Shown here: positions 1 to 9,221 of the stretch, piece by piece
Layout of the letters: each line of letters begins with the position of its first letter
How positions within the stretch are numbered: position 1 is the first letter of the stretch
Assembly (NCBI GenBank): GCA_022842205.1
Contig: JALHQA010000006.1
Coordinates: 62,001-126,000 of the forward strand
DNA from: Hyphomicrobiales bacterium
GTDB taxonomy: Bacteria > Pseudomonadota > Alphaproteobacteria > Rhizobiales > Methylopilaceae
DNA length: 64,000 nucleotides
Direction of reading: 5' to 3'
Program-made: the position numbers and the translations under genes
Notes under the pieces: model-generated
Told to the model about the DNA's origin: nothing
Databases searched by the model: none
The model's input: the letters and a program-made list of their open reading frames with translations, nothing else

Positions 1-816
1 GGCCTGAACTTCGGCATCGACTTCAAGGGCGGCACGCTCATGGAGATTCATGCCAAGTCCGGTACGGCCGATGTTGCGTCCGTCCGCGAGCAGGCCAACG
101 CATTCGGCTTCGGCGAGGTCGAAGTCCAGGAGTTCGGTTCCGAAGGCAATCTGTCGCTGCGTTTTCCGATCCAGGAAGGCGGCGAGGCGGCGCAGAGCGC
201 CGTGGTACAGAAAGCGCGTGACACTTTCAGCGCCGCATATGAATTTCAGCGCGTTGAAACCGTCGGCCCGCGCGTGTCCGGCGAGCTCGTGCAGGCCGGA
301 ACTGTCGGTGTCGTGCTGTCGCTCGTCGCGGTGCTCGCCTATCTCTGGTTTCGCTTCGAGCGCAATCTGGCGATGGGCGCGCTGATCGGCACGCTGCATG
401 ATGTGCTGCTGACCTGCGGCTTTTTCATCATTACGCAGCTCGAATTCAACATGACGTCGATCGCCGCGATCCTGACCATCGTCGGCTATTCGCTGAACGA
501 AACCGTCGTCGTGTTCGACCGCACGCGCGAACTGCTACGCCGCTACAAGACCATGCCGGACGTCGAACTGCTGGACTTGTCCATCAATACGACCATGTCG
601 CGCACCGCCATCACCTCGATGACGACCTTCCTGTCGTTGCTCGCACTCGTCGTTTTCGGCGGCAAGGCGATCGAGGACTTCGCCGTGGTGATGCTTATCG
701 GCATCGTCATCTGTACCTATTCGGCGATTTTCGTGTCGTCGCCGTCGTTGATCTATCTCGGTCTGCGCCAGGGCAAATTCCAGAACGTTCCGGAAGCTGC
801 GCCGGCGCGGCCCTGA
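1..816 (+). CDS. secF: Protein translocase subunit SecF (5'-truncated by window edge)
   Basis: The reading frame is open from base 1 and gives 271 residues; the start lies upstream of the window. The first visible residues, GLNFGIDFKGGT, are the conserved SecD/SecF motif that follows the first membrane segment, so only the short N-terminus is missing. The periplasmic P1-like domain follows (about residues 15-95). Then come membrane segments around residues 98-120, 125-145, 150-170, 205-225 and 230-250, with the conserved GYSLNETVVVFDR stretch between them. SecF works with SecD and YajC to pull proteins out of the SecYEG channel using proton motive force. It is followed after 4 bp by an NDUFAF3-like gene, a neighbourhood common in alphaproteobacteria. 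Confidence 0.95.
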   Translation, partial: GLNFGIDFKGGTLMEIHAKSGTADVASVREQANAFGFGEVEVQEFGSEGNLSLRFPIQEGGEAAQSAVVQKARDTFSAAYEFQRVETVGPRVSGELVQAGTVGVVLSLVAVLAYLWFRFERNLAMGALIGTLHDVLLTCGFFIITQLEFNMTSIAAILTIVGYSLNETVVVFDRTRELLRRYKTMPDVELLDLSINTTMSRTAITSMTTFLSLLALVVFGGKAIEDFAVVMLIGIVICTYSAIFVSSPSLIYLGLRQGKFQNVPEAAPARP

Positions 817-820
817 GCCG

Positions 821-1213
821 ATGGCGAAGTCTCCCGAAACCGCGCACTTCCCCGGCAAGGCGCCGCTCGACGCCTACGGCAATGGCGGCTTCCGCTTCGC
901 GGACATGTCGCATCGCGGCTCCATTCTCTGCCTGCCCAGCGGCATCTGGGAATGGGACGCGGCGGACGCGTCCGGCATCACGGCCGACAGCCTGGCCCGC
1001 GCCATGCAGGAGGCGGCGGACATGGAGATCTTCCTGATCGGGACCGGCGACCAGCATGTTCCGCTGGCTCCCGCCCTTCGTGACGCGCTGCGCGAGGCGG
1101 GCCTGCGTGTCGATATCATGGCAACCGGACCGGCGGCGCGTACCTACAATATTCTGCTCGGCGATCAGCGCAAGGTGGGCGCCGCGCTGATCGCGGTCGA
1201 GAACGTTCGATGA
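821..1213 (+). CDS. Mth938-like domain protein (DUF498, NDUFAF3 family)
   Basis: 130 residues. The small Mth938/DUF498 fold is suggested by the pattern GSILCLPSGIWEW, then DMEIFLIGTGD, then a LREAGLRVDIMATGPAARTYNILL stretch near the C-terminus. The human relative NDUFAF3 is an assembly factor of respiratory complex I; the bacterial function is not established, and a membrane-biogenesis role is only inferred from the position directly after secF. The gene starts 4 bp after secF ends, and its stop overlaps the next start, so secF and the following gene are probably co-transcribed and translationally coupled. No catalytic motif is visible. The family call is fairly secure; the function is not. 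Confidence 0.8.
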   Translation: MAKSPETAHFPGKAPLDAYGNGGFRFADMSHRGSILCLPSGIWEWDAADASGITADSLARAMQEAADMEIFLIGTGDQHVPLAPALRDALREAGLRVDIMATGPAARTYNILLGDQRKVGAALIAVENVR

Positions 1214-2052
1214 TGGACACGGCTGTTTACTGCCAACGGCTGGTCCGTGAGCAGGATCCGGACCGTTACTTCACGGCGTTGTTTGCGCCGGAAGCGCGGC
1301 GGCCGCATCTCTTTGCCTTGTATGCCTTCAATTCGGAACTGGCGCGCGTGCGTGAAAGCGTATCGGAGCCGGGGCCGGGTGAAATCCGCCTGGCCTGGTG
1401 GCGCGAGGTCTTCGAAGGCGGGCGCGGCGAGGAGGCCGGTGCCCATCCGGTCGCAAGCGCCATGCTGCAAACGATTGCGGACAATCGTCTGCCGCGGGAA
1501 GCTTTTATACGCATGACGGAAGCGCGGGTATTCGATCTTTACGACGACCCGGTTCCGACCCTGAACGATCTCGAAGGCTATGCCGGAGACACGTCCTCGG
1601 CGTTGATCCGTCTGGCCTCGATCGTTCTGGCTGAGGGCCGCGAACCGGGCGGTGCGGAAGCCGCCGGCCATGCGGGCGTTGCCTATGCGATAATCGGGCT
1701 TTTGCGTGCGCTGCCGTTTCAGGCCCAGCGCGGGCAGGTGTTCCTTCCGGCCGAGGTGCTTGCGCGCCATGGTGCTCGACGCGATGACATCTTGCACGGT
1801 GAGGCTACCGACGCGGTGCGCGCCACGTTGGCGGACATGCGTGCGCTGGCGCGGAGGCATCTGGAGGCGGCGCGAAGCGCGACGCACGGGCCGGAAAGTG
1901 CACCAGCTTTTCTGCCGCTGGTGATCGCCGAGCTCTATCTGAAGAAGATGGAACAGCCGGGTTACGAGCCGTTCCGGACGCCGGTGGAAATAGCCCAATG
2001 GCGAAGGATGGCCGCGCTTTGGTGGGCAGCGCGCCGCCGCCCTAAGGCGTAG
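1210..2052 (+). CDS. Squalene/phytoene synthase-fold protein (NDUFAF6-like)
   Basis: 280 residues with the overall pattern of the trans-isoprenyl diphosphate synthase head-to-head family: an N-terminal RYFTALFAPEARRPHLFALYAFNSELARVRE region, WWRE, then GYAGDTSSALIRLAS and a C-terminal helical part ending in WWAARRRPK. The two acidic motifs that bind Mg-diphosphate in true squalene/phytoene synthases are not present: where DxxxD is expected the sequence reads NSELARVRE. This matches the non-enzymatic NDUFAF6 branch, whose human member is needed for complex I assembly. The start overlaps the NDUFAF3-like gene by 4 bp. Carotenoid or hopanoid synthesis is therefore unlikely, although automated annotation will probably suggest it. 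Confidence 0.75.
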   Translation: MMDTAVYCQRLVREQDPDRYFTALFAPEARRPHLFALYAFNSELARVRESVSEPGPGEIRLAWWREVFEGGRGEEAGAHPVASAMLQTIADNRLPREAFIRMTEARVFDLYDDPVPTLNDLEGYAGDTSSALIRLASIVLAEGREPGGAEAAGHAGVAYAIIGLLRALPFQAQRGQVFLPAEVLARHGARRDDILHGEATDAVRATLADMRALARRHLEAARSATHGPESAPAFLPLVIAELYLKKMEQPGYEPFRTPVEIAQWRRMAALWWAARRRPKA

Positions 2053-2146
2053 GCGGTTCTCAAGGCGCGCCGAACTCGTGTACAATAGGGGCGTCGATCG
2101 CGACCCGCTTGCATGCGCCGGCCGGCGCAATTAAGTGGTCTTGTGA

Positions 2147-2222
2147 ACGCCGGGGTGCCGCGAAATGCGGCTGAGAGCAAACCCGACGAACCTGATCTGG
2201 GTCATGCCAGCGAAGGGAGCGT
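2147..2222 (+). promoter_or_regulatory. TPP riboswitch (THI element)
   Basis: The THI-box consensus is present in order: GGGGTGC at about 2152, GCTGAGA at about 2169, ACCC at about 2181, then GAACCTGATCTGGGTCATGCC and GCGAAGGGA ending at 2219. Bases 2147-2150 (acgc) can pair with 2219-2222 (gcgt) as the closing P1 stem. The thiO start codon lies at 2225, only 2 bases after P1, and its likely ribosome binding site (AGGGAG, 2214-2219) is part of the conserved 3' element. Ligand binding would therefore be expected to hide the Shine-Dalgarno and stop translation when thiamine diphosphate is plentiful. The class is certain; the mechanism is inferred from geometry. Confidence 0.96.
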
Positions 2223-2224
2223 GG

Positions 2225-3403
2225 ATGGAAAAGATCATCAATATCAATGAGCGTAAGCCCGAAGGCAGCCGTTTCGACGTGGCCATCGTCGGCGGCGGCA
2301 TCATCGGCCTGTCCGTAGGCTGGAAGCTTTTGCAGCGCGGCCTGTCGGTCGCGGTTTTCGAGCGTGACCAGGTCGGTTCCGGCGCCACGCGCGCGGCCAC
2401 GGGCATGCTTGCGGCGCGCGCCGAGGTCGAGCCGGGCGAGGACGATCTGCTGCCTTTGACGTTGGCGAGCCAAAATCTCTGGCGCGGCTTCACGACCGAG
2501 CTTGAGACGGCCAGCGGCCAGAGCATCGATTATCGTGATCACGGTACGATGATTGTCGCTCTCTCGCGCGACGAGGTCGACCGTCTGCGTTTCCGGTATG
2601 ACCTGCAGCAGCGGCATGGCCTGGACTCGATCTGGTTGAGCGGCTCGGCGGCGCGCGAGCGCGAGCCGGGGCTCAGGCCGAATGTCGTCGGTGCGGTTTT
2701 CTCGCCGCAGGATCACCAGGTCGATGCACGCCTCGTGGCATCCGCGCTCAAGACGGCCTTTCTGAAAGCCGGCGGCGTTTTGCACGAAAACGCGCGCGTG
2801 GTTTCGCTGGAGCGCAGCTGCGGCAGGGTTACAGGACTGTCGACCGGGAACGGCAGTTACGCTGCCGGAACGGTCGTTCTTGCAGCCGGTGCATGGTCGC
2901 CCGAATTGCTGCCCGGTTTCGATCTGCCCGTGCGGCCGCTGAAGGGGCAGGCGCTCGCCTTGCGAATGGACCCCCGTATGCCGGCCCTGACCCACATCGT
3001 ATGGACCGAGCAGATTCACATGGCCCCGAAGGGCGACGGACGGTTGATCGTCGGTGCCACGGTGGAAGACCGGGGTTTTGACGCGGCCAACACGGCCGGC
3101 GGTCTTTTCGCGCTGCTCGAAGCCGCGCGGCAGGCGCTGCCGGCGATGGAAGAACTGGCAATCGACGAGATCTGGACGGGATTCAGGCCGACTTCAATGG
3201 ACGACGCGCCGATCTTCGGCGAAGTTGGCATCGAGGGGCTGGTCGTCGCGACCGGCCATCATCGTAACGGCATCCTGCTTGCGCCGGTGACGGCGCGGGC
3301 CATATCGAACCTGATCGCGGACGGGCGTATGGAAGGGCCCGAAGCGGCGTTTACATACCAGCGGTTCCAGAAGAATTCGGGCCGGCTGAGCGGAGGTGCG
3401 TAG
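2225..3403 (+). CDS. thiO: Glycine oxidase ThiO
   Basis: 392 residues from the ATG at 2225. An in-frame ATG at 2165 lies inside the riboswitch aptamer and is rejected. The FAD-binding Rossmann motif VAIVGGGIIGLSVGW is near residue 20, and the DAO-family C-terminal motif WTGFRPTSMDDAPIFG is followed by GHHRNGILLAPVTA. ThiO oxidises glycine to iminoglycine (dehydroglycine), the nitrogen and carbon donor for the thiazole ring made by ThiG in aerobic bacteria. It is the first gene of a four-gene thiazole/thiamine-phosphate operon under the TPP riboswitch. thiS begins one base after its stop. No thiC or thiD is in the window. Confidence 0.93.
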   Translation: MEKIININERKPEGSRFDVAIVGGGIIGLSVGWKLLQRGLSVAVFERDQVGSGATRAATGMLAARAEVEPGEDDLLPLTLASQNLWRGFTTELETASGQSIDYRDHGTMIVALSRDEVDRLRFRYDLQQRHGLDSIWLSGSAAREREPGLRPNVVGAVFSPQDHQVDARLVASALKTAFLKAGGVLHENARVVSLERSCGRVTGLSTGNGSYAAGTVVLAAGAWSPELLPGFDLPVRPLKGQALALRMDPRMPALTHIVWTEQIHMAPKGDGRLIVGATVEDRGFDAANTAGGLFALLEAARQALPAMEELAIDEIWTGFRPTSMDDAPIFGEVGIEGLVVATGHHRNGILLAPVTARAISNLIADGRMEGPEAAFTYQRFQKNSGRLSGGA

Positions 3404-3404
3404 G

Positions 3405-3611
3405 ATGGATCTTCTTGTGAACGGAGAGGCGCGTGAGAGCCAGGCGGCGACCGTGGCCCAGCTTCTTGCCGAAGAGCTTGAGGAAGGGCACACCGGCCGC
3501 GGCATCGCCATTGCTGTCAATGGCGAGGTTGTGCCGCGCACCGAGTGGCAGAACGCACGTATTCACACAGGCGACCGCGTGGAGATCGTCCGCGCGCTGC
3601 CGGGAGGCTAG
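3405..3611 (+). CDS. thiS: Sulfur carrier protein ThiS
   Basis: 68 residues, with a typical beta-grasp ThiS sequence starting MDLLVNGEARES and ending in the diagnostic ...RALPGG. The C-terminal Gly-Gly is adenylated and then carries the thiocarboxylate sulfur used by ThiG. The ATG at 3405 is preferred over one at 3396 because GGAGG lies 8 bases upstream (3392-3396) and the family normally starts here. The gene sits 1 bp after thiO and 3 bp before thiG. ThiF, which activates ThiS, is not encoded nearby, so the activating enzyme (ThiF or MoeB) must be elsewhere. Confidence 0.93.
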   Translation: MDLLVNGEARESQAATVAQLLAEELEEGHTGRGIAIAVNGEVVPRTEWQNARIHTGDRVEIVRALPGG

Positions 3612-3614
3612 AGA

Positions 3615-4400
3615 ATGGCCGAGACCACGATATTCAACGATCCGCTTGTCATCGCGGGCGAAAGCTTCAACTCGCGCCTGTGGATCGGCACGGCGGGTTA
3701 TCCGAACCAGAAGGTGCTGCTCGACTCCGTGAAGGCAAGCCGCGCCGAAATGGTGACGATGTCGATCCGCCGCGTCTCGCTCGCGGGGCAGGGCTACGAC
3801 ACCGTGAAACTGCTGAAGGACTACAGGTTCCTGCCGAACACGGCCGGCTGCGAGACGGCGCGCGACGCCATCCTGACAGCGGAGCTCGCGCGCGAGGCAC
3901 TGGAAACGAATTGGATCAAGCTCGAAGTCATCGGCGATCGCGAGACGCTTTATCCGGACGTTCAGGAACTGCTGAAGGCGACGGAAGAACTGATCTCGCG
4001 CGGTTTTGTCGTGCTGCCTTATTGTAACGACGATCCTGTGGTCTGCCAGCGGCTCGCGGATCTCGGTGCGGCGGCGGTCATGCCGATGGGCTCGCTCATC
4101 GGTTCCGGCATGGGTGTCGCCAATCCGGCAAACATCGAACTGATCTGCCGCCGTTCGCCGGTTCCGGTCGTCGTAGACGCAGGCATCGGTACCGCGTCCG
4201 ACGCCGTGATCGCGATGGAACTCGGCGCGTCGGCGGTTCTGCTGAACACGGCTGTCGCCAAGGCCGCTGATCCGGTGCGCATGGCGGCCGCGATGGGCCA
4301 TGCGGTCGATGCCGGACGTTTGGCCTATGTCGCCGGGCGTATTCCGCGGCGTGGCCGCGCGGAGCCGTCGAGTCCGCAACTCGGTCTCGTCGGGTCGTGA
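3615..4400 (+). CDS. thiG: Thiazole synthase ThiG
   Basis: 261 residues with the ThiG TIM-barrel pattern: [10 protein letters not shown] near residue 21, the Schiff-base lysine in [10 protein letters not shown] (Lys102), [10 protein letters not shown], and the phosphate-binding region [13 protein letters not shown] followed by [13 protein letters not shown]. ThiG condenses 1-deoxy-D-xylulose 5-phosphate, ThiS thiocarboxylate and dehydroglycine into the thiazole phosphate. It lies 3 bp after thiS, and its stop overlaps the GTG start of thiE (GTGA), so the two are translationally coupled. Its substrate partner ThiO is in the same operon. Confidence 0.95.
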   Translation: MAETTIFNDPLVIAGESFNSRLWIGTAGYPNQKVLLDSVKASRAEMVTMSIRRVSLAGQGYDTVKLLKDYRFLPNTAGCETARDAILTAELAREALETNWIKLEVIGDRETLYPDVQELLKATEELISRGFVVLPYCNDDPVVCQRLADLGAAAVMPMGSLIGSGMGVANPANIELICRRSPVPVVVDAGIGTASDAVIAMELGASAVLLNTAVAKAADPVRMAAAMGHAVDAGRLAYVAGRIPRRGRAEPSSPQLGLVGS

Positions 4401-5029
4401 GCAAGTTCCCGCGCATCCTCGTCATTACGGACCGTACCCAGGCCCGTACGACCATCGAGAATGTCGTCAGGGAACTTTGCGATCAGGAGGGCTGCAGCTG
4501 GATTCTTTTCAGGGAGCGCGATCTGCCGCCCCTCGAGCGGCGCAGCATGGCTGAACGTTTGCGCATCGTGACAAACGAATGCGGGGCAAAGCTGTCTGTC
4601 AGCGCGGATGCTGCGCTTGCGGCGGATATCGGTGCCGACGGCGTACATCTTCAGCGCGTAATGGACATTGCGGGCGTACGAGCGATGATGCCGAAGGGCT
4701 GGATCGGCGTTTCTGCGCACAACCTCGCGGACGTACGCATGGCGAAAGAACACGGGGCTGATTACGTCACTCTGAGCCCGATCTTCCCGAGCGAAAGCAA
4801 GCCCGGATACGGCCCCCCACTTGGGCTCGAAACCATTCGTCAGGCGGCAAAAATAGGTATTCCTGTTCTGGCCCTGGGCGGCGTCACCCCGCGCTCGGCA
4901 CAGGCATGTCTCGAAGCGGGGGCGCATGGTCTTGCCGTCATGGGCACCGTGATGCGGGCAAAGGAACCCGGTGAAGCAATACGCCGTTACGCAGCCGCCT
5001 TCGCTACATGCTCGCGCCCAGACGAATGA
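4397..5029 (+). CDS. thiE: Thiamine phosphate synthase ThiE
   Basis: 210 residues starting at a GTG that overlaps the thiG stop. Family signatures are LVITDRT at the N-terminus, GADGVHLQ, the pyrophosphate-binding loop region [21 protein letters not shown] and the phosphate-binding GGVTP. The enzyme joins HMP pyrophosphate to thiazole phosphate to give thiamine phosphate. The C-terminus runs 26 bp into the 3' end of the convergent moeA gene, which leaves no room for a terminator between them. It closes the riboswitch-controlled operon thiOSGE. Confidence 0.9.
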   Translation: MSKFPRILVITDRTQARTTIENVVRELCDQEGCSWILFRERDLPPLERRSMAERLRIVTNECGAKLSVSADAALAADIGADGVHLQRVMDIAGVRAMMPKGWIGVSAHNLADVRMAKEHGADYVTLSPIFPSESKPGYGPPLGLETIRQAAKIGIPVLALGGVTPRSAQACLEAGAHGLAVMGTVMRAKEPGEAIRRYAAAFATCSRPDE

Positions 5030-6224
5030 TGCGGCACGTCTCACCCGCTGCCTTGGCGGGATCGTCGGCCGGCCGAACGATGAGGCAGGTCGATTCCGCG
5101 AGATCGCGCATCATCGAGGAGTCCTGACGTCGAATTGGTGTCGCGACTGGACATCCGTCTTCGCGGAACGTCAGCATGGATCGGAGATGATCGGCGCGCC
5201 AGTCGTTGGCGGTGAGAGGCGCGCCAAGGATCGCTTGTTCGAGCGTGTGATGAATCTCGGCTCGGCCGAGCAGGGCGCGGATCAACGGCACAAGAAACAG
5301 CGTTGCGCCCGCGCAGGTCGAGACCGGATTTCCGGCGAGGCCCATGACGCGGGTTGTGTCAAGTCGGCCATACATCATCGGGCGGCCGGGCCGCATCGCG
5401 ATGCGCCAGAAGTCCAGCGCCATCCCGATATTCTTCAGTGCGTCCTGAACGAGATCATAGTCGCCGACGGACGCTCCGCCGATTGTCACAATGATGTCGG
5501 CGTTGTCCTCGGCGGCCCGCCGGGCGACGTCCTCGATGGCGTCGGTGCGATCCGGTGCAATGCCGTAGTTCAGGGCTTCGCCCCCGGCGTTCTCGATCGT
5601 CGCCGCCAGCATGACGGCGTTCGAGGCCACGATCTGGCCGGACGCGGGTTCGGTTCCGGGCGGCACCAGTTCATCCCCCGTCGCGATGACCGCGACACGC
5701 GGCCTGCGGGCCACGCTCACTTCGACAAATCCGGCAGAGGCGGCGAGACCCAGCGCACGCGGCGTAAGCACGGTTCCGCTCTCGAGAACGGTATCACCTG
5801 CTCGGAAATCGATCCCGATATTGCGTATGTGCTGGTTCTGCTTTACCGGCCGTGAGACACGGATAGCCCCGGTATCGCGCGTGCTGTCTTCCTGAATTAG
5901 AACCGCATCGGCTCCTTCGGGCACTGCTCCGCCAGTAAAGATGCGTACGGTTTCCCCGGGCCCGACGGTCCCCGCGAAGAGGCGGCCAGCGGCCGCCTCG
6001 CCGATCAGTTTGAGCTCGGCCCCTTCGATGGCGTCTCCGGTGCGAACCGCATAACCGTCCATTGCTGATGCATTGAAAGGCGGCTGAGTGTGCCGCGCTA
6101 CCAGCGGCTCGGCCAATGTGCGACCGTTGGCGGAAGGAAGGCTCACAGTTTCGGATCCGAGGCGCGATGTCCCGTCGAGCACCCGCTTCAGTGCTTCCGA
6201 TACGGACATCAGGTCTTTGGACAT
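5004..6224 (-). CDS. moeA: Molybdopterin molybdenumtransferase MoeA
   Basis: 406 residues. Typical MoeA motifs are SANGRTLAEPL, PPFNASAMDGYAV, GEAAAG, FTGGAVPEGADAVL, the MoCF-biosynthesis motif VAVIATGDELV, TIGGASVGDYD and GLAGNPVS. MoeA inserts molybdate into adenylylated molybdopterin, the last common step of molybdenum cofactor synthesis. It follows moaC with a 1-bp gap and ends the tight minus-strand set trpG-trpD-trpC-moaC-moeA. The tail overlaps thiE on the opposite strand by 26 bp. The window also encodes molybdate uptake (modAB) and FdhD about 55 kb away, so molybdoenzymes are clearly in use. Confidence 0.95.
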   Translation of the reverse strand: MSKDLMSVSEALKRVLDGTSRLGSETVSLPSANGRTLAEPLVARHTQPPFNASAMDGYAVRTGDAIEGAELKLIGEAAAGRLFAGTVGPGETVRIFTGGAVPEGADAVLIQEDSTRDTGAIRVSRPVKQNQHIRNIGIDFRAGDTVLESGTVLTPRALGLAASAGFVEVSVARRPRVAVIATGDELVPPGTEPASGQIVASNAVMLAATIENAGGEALNYGIAPDRTDAIEDVARRAAEDNADIIVTIGGASVGDYDLVQDALKNIGMALDFWRIAMRPGRPMMYGRLDTTRVMGLAGNPVSTCAGATLFLVPLIRALLGRAEIHHTLEQAILGAPLTANDWRADHLRSMLTFREDGCPVATPIRRQDSSMMRDLAESTCLIVRPADDPAKAAGETCRIIRLGASM

Positions 6225-6225
6225 G

Positions 6226-6702
6226 TTATTCCGCCGTCCAGTCGCCTGAACGTCCGCCGGATTTCGCGAGCAGGCGGATATTCTCGATGCGCATGCCGCG
6301 GTCGGCCGCCTTCGCCATGTCGTAGATTGTCAGGCAGGCGACGGATACGCCTGTCAGTGCTTCCATCTCGACGCCGGTCTGGCCTGTCACCTTTGCCGTG
6401 CAGACAACCTGCAGGCCGGGGAGCGACGGGTCGGGTGTGATGTCCAGTTCCACTTTCGACAGCATCAGAGGATGGCAGAGCGGAATAAGGTCCGATGTGC
6501 GTTTGGCCGCCATGATGCCGGCGAGACGCGCCGTGCCGATCACGTCGCCCTTCTTCGCATCGCCGCGCAGAATGAGGTCGAGCGTCTCTTCCGCCATGAC
6601 GACGCGGCCCTCGGCCCGCGCTTCGCGCAGAGAGTCCTGTTTGCCGGATACGTCGACCATACGGGCTTCGCCTGTTTCGCCGATATGGCTGAGCCTGGCC
6701 AT
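6226..6702 (-). CDS. moaC: Cyclic pyranopterin monophosphate synthase MoaC
   Basis: 158 residues, the usual MoaC length. Recognisable motifs are MVDVSGK near residue 15, [28 protein letters not shown] and [19 protein letters not shown] with conserved Lys and Asp residues. MoaC converts the GTP-derived intermediate made by MoaA into cyclic pyranopterin monophosphate. It begins 1 bp after the trpC stop and ends 1 bp before the moeA start. Placement of moaC-moeA behind trpGDC is characteristic of Hyphomicrobiales and probably means co-transcription rather than a metabolic link. Confidence 0.96.
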   Translation of the reverse strand: MARLSHIGETGEARMVDVSGKQDSLREARAEGRVVMAEETLDLILRGDAKKGDVIGTARLAGIMAAKRTSDLIPLCHPLMLSKVELDITPDPSLPGLQVVCTAKVTGQTGVEMEALTGVSVACLTIYDMAKAADRGMRIENIRLLAKSGGRSGDWTAE

Positions 6703-6703
6703 C

Positions 6704-7513
6704 TTACTCGGCCGCCTTCGCTGCGGGCGTCAGCAGCGCTCGCGTGGCGGCTTCGACATCGTTGACGCGCATGAGGCTTTCGCCGACGAGTATGGCGCGC
6801 GCGCCGGCTGCGGCCAGCCGCGCGACATCGGCGGGTGTGAAGATGCCGCTTTCGCCGACCATGATGCGGTCCGCGGGAATTTTCTTCGCGAGCTTCTCGG
6901 TGACTTCCAGCGAAACCTCGAAGGTTCGCAGGTCGCGGTTGTTGATCCCGATCATTTTCGCATCGAGTTTGAGCGCGCGATCGAGTTCCGCTTCGTTATG
7001 CACTTCGGCCAGAACGTCCATGCCCCATGCCTTCGCGGCCGAGGCGAGATCCTGCGCTTCGGCGTCGGTCACGGCGGCCATGATGATGAGGATGCAGTCC
7101 GCGCCCCAGGCGCGTGCTTCCACGACCTGATAGGCCTCGTACATGAAATCCTTGCGCAGCGCGGGCAGGGATGTCGCGGCCCGCGCGAACGACAGATATT
7201 CCGGAAGCCCGTGAAAGCTCGGCGTGTCGGTCAGCACAGACAGGCATGCCGCGCCGCCTCTTTCATAGGCCACGGCAAGCGACGGCGGGTCGAAGTCCTC
7301 GCGGATCAGGCCGCGCGACGGGCTGGCCTTCTTGATCTCGGCGATGAGAGCCGTCTGACCGGCCGCGATCTTCCGCTTGAGGGCCTTGGCGAACGGTCGC
7401 ACGGGCGAGGCCTCGCGGGCTGACTTTTCGAGGTCCGCCAGCGGCAACGCTTCTTTGGCCTCCGCGATCTCGCGGCGCTTGTAGGCTTCGATCTTCGACA
7501 GGATGTCGGTCAT
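6704..7513 (-). CDS. trpC: Indole-3-glycerol phosphate synthase TrpC
   Basis: 269 residues from the ATG at 7513 ([13 protein letters not shown]), which matches the family N-terminus; a longer frame upstream has no family similarity. Motifs include [13 protein letters not shown] with the catalytic lysine, [34 protein letters not shown] and [10 protein letters not shown]. TrpC closes the indole ring of tryptophan by decarboxylating carboxyphenylaminodeoxyribulose phosphate. It is a single-function protein, not fused to TrpF. The 40-bp gap after trpD is the largest in this cluster, and no strong ribosome binding site is visible in front of the start. Confidence 0.95.
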   Translation of the reverse strand: MTDILSKIEAYKRREIAEAKEALPLADLEKSAREASPVRPFAKALKRKIAAGQTALIAEIKKASPSRGLIREDFDPPSLAVAYERGGAACLSVLTDTPSFHGLPEYLSFARAATSLPALRKDFMYEAYQVVEARAWGADCILIIMAAVTDAEAQDLASAAKAWGMDVLAEVHNEAELDRALKLDAKMIGINNRDLRTFEVSLEVTEKLAKKIPADRIMVGESGIFTPADVARLAAAGARAILVGESLMRVNDVEAATRALLTPAAKAAE

Positions 7514-7553
7514 GAGGAGGCTTTTAGCGATTTCCGGCCCCGGCCGGAAGCCG

Positions 7554-8567
7554 TCAGGCGTTGGACACCTTAACGAGCTTTTCCAGCCGTTCACGGGCGG
7601 CCCCTGAATCGATGCTCCGCCTGGCCAGCACAACCCCGTCCGCAAGCGTCTCGGCCTTGCCGGCGACCACGAGGCCCGCCGCGGCATTGAGCACCGAAAC
7701 GTCCCGGTAGGCGCCTTCGACGCCTGCCAGCACGCCGCGCAGCGCCTCGGCGTTCACCGAGGCGTCGCCGCCCTTGAGGTCTTCGGCCGAACAGCAAACC
7801 AGTCCGAGTTCTTCGGGATGGATATCGAACACCCTGACCGTTCCGTTCTTCACCTCGGCGGCGAACGTGCGGCCGGTGCCGGTGATCTCGTCAAGGCCGT
7901 CTGAACCGTGGACGACCCATGCATGCTCGGTGCCGAGCGTCGCCAGCGCATTGGCGATCGGCTCGACCCAGGTCGGGGCGAACACGCCGACCATCATGCG
8001 CTTGACCCCCGCCGGGTTCGAGAGCGGGCCGAGAATGTTGAAGATCGTACGGATGCCAAGTTCAACCCGCACCGGACCGACATGCTTCATCGCCGAATGA
8101 TGGTTCGGCGCGAACATGAAGCCGATGCCGGCCTCATGAATGCACTCGGAAATTTTCTCGGGCGTCAGGTCCAGCTTCACGCCCAGTGCCGCCAGAACAT
8201 CGGCGGCGCCCGATTTAGATGACAGCGCGCGGTTGCCGTGCTTGGCGACAGGAACACCCGCGCCGGCCACGATGAATGCCGCGCAGGTCGAGATGTTGTA
8301 GGAACCCGCGCCATCGCCACCCGTACCGACAACATCGACCGCGTCCGCGGGGGCGCTCACGCGAATCATCTTCGCCCGCATGACCTCGACGGCGCCGGCG
8401 ATCTCATCGACCGCTTCGCCGCGCACGCGGAGCGCCATCAGGAAGGCGCCAATCTGTGCCGGAGTCGCCTCGCCGGACATGATGACGTCGAAGGCCTCCC
8501 TGGCTTCGTCGCGCGACAGGGGCTTGCCGGTAGAGACCCGGCTGACGAAAGGACGAAATTTTTCCAT
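7554..8567 (-). CDS. trpD: Anthranilate phosphoribosyltransferase TrpD
   Basis: 337 residues from the ATG at 8567, which overlaps the trpG stop (TGATG); an in-frame ATG 24 bases further upstream would lie inside trpG and is less likely. The PRPP-binding motif [14 protein letters not shown] is near residue 80, with [17 protein letters not shown], and [13 protein letters not shown] further on. TrpD transfers the phosphoribosyl group to anthranilate, the second step of tryptophan synthesis. Overlap with trpG fits stoichiometric expression of the pathway enzymes. Confidence 0.95.
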   Translation of the reverse strand: MEKFRPFVSRVSTGKPLSRDEAREAFDVIMSGEATPAQIGAFLMALRVRGEAVDEIAGAVEVMRAKMIRVSAPADAVDVVGTGGDGAGSYNISTCAAFIVAGAGVPVAKHGNRALSSKSGAADVLAALGVKLDLTPEKISECIHEAGIGFMFAPNHHSAMKHVGPVRVELGIRTIFNILGPLSNPAGVKRMMVGVFAPTWVEPIANALATLGTEHAWVVHGSDGLDEITGTGRTFAAEVKNGTVRVFDIHPEELGLVCCSAEDLKGGDASVNAEALRGVLAGVEGAYRDVSVLNAAAGLVVAGKAETLADGVVLARRSIDSGAARERLEKLVKVSNA

Positions 8568-9166
8568 CAGGCGGCGTGCTTCTTGTTCCACTCCTCGGCG
8601 ATCTTCAGGAAGTTCGCGAAGATGGTGTTGCCATGTTCGGAGGCGATGCTTTCGGGATGAAACTGCACGCCGTGAACGGGGTGTGTCTTATGGGCGAGCC
8701 CCATGATGAGGCCGTCTTCGCTTTCCGCCGTGATCTCGAGATCGGCGGGCAGTGTGGCGCGGTCCACCACCAGAGAATGATAGCGCGTGGCCTGGATCGG
8801 TTCGTTGATTCCGCGGAACACGCTTTTCCCGGCATGCTTGATCGTGTTGACCTTGCCGTGGACGGGCGCCGGCGCGCGAACAACGTCGCCGCCATAGACG
8901 TCGCCCATGGCTTGCAGGCCAAGGCAGATGCCGAGGATCGGCACATCAGCCCCCGCCTTTTCGATCAGCTCGCACGAAATGCCGGCTTCCTTGGGGGTGC
9001 AGGGGCCCGGCGATATCACGATGGCATCCGGTTTCGTGGCCAGAACCTCGTCCACCGTCGTTTTGTCGTTGCGCACAACCGTCACCTGCGCGCCCAACCG
9101 CCCGATGGCGTGGAGCACGTTGAAGGTGAAACTGTCGTAATTGTCGATCAGCGTTACGCGGGTCAT
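8567..9166 (-). CDS. trpG: Anthranilate synthase component II (glutamine amidotransferase) TrpG
   Basis: 199 residues with the class I glutamine amidotransferase triad: nucleophile Cys in GICLGLQ and His and Glu in [11 protein letters not shown], plus the oxyanion-hole region ISPGPCTP. It supplies ammonia to TrpE. In related bacteria it normally follows trpE closely; here trpE is 2.4 kb upstream, separated by two oppositely oriented chromate genes, so trpGDC must have its own promoter in 9167-9331. A perfect inverted repeat of five G and five C around TTTA (9170-9183) sits just upstream of the start. Confidence 0.96.
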   Translation of the reverse strand: MTRVTLIDNYDSFTFNVLHAIGRLGAQVTVVRNDKTTVDEVLATKPDAIVISPGPCTPKEAGISCELIEKAGADVPILGICLGLQAMGDVYGGDVVRAPAPVHGKVNTIKHAGKSVFRGINEPIQATRYHSLVVDRATLPADLEITAESEDGLIMGLAHKTHPVHGVQFHPESIASEHGNTIFANFLKIAEEWNKKHAA

Positions 9167-9221
9167 GGCGGGGGTTTACCCCCAGCCGGGAGGCAGGTCG
9201 AGTCTGTCGGTATGGCGGGCG

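Noticed and set aside
2165-2224. 20-codon N-terminal extension of ThiO starting at 2165
   Set aside because: This lies within the TPP riboswitch aptamer; the extension has no similarity to ThiO and the ATG at 2225 has a well-placed ribosome binding site.
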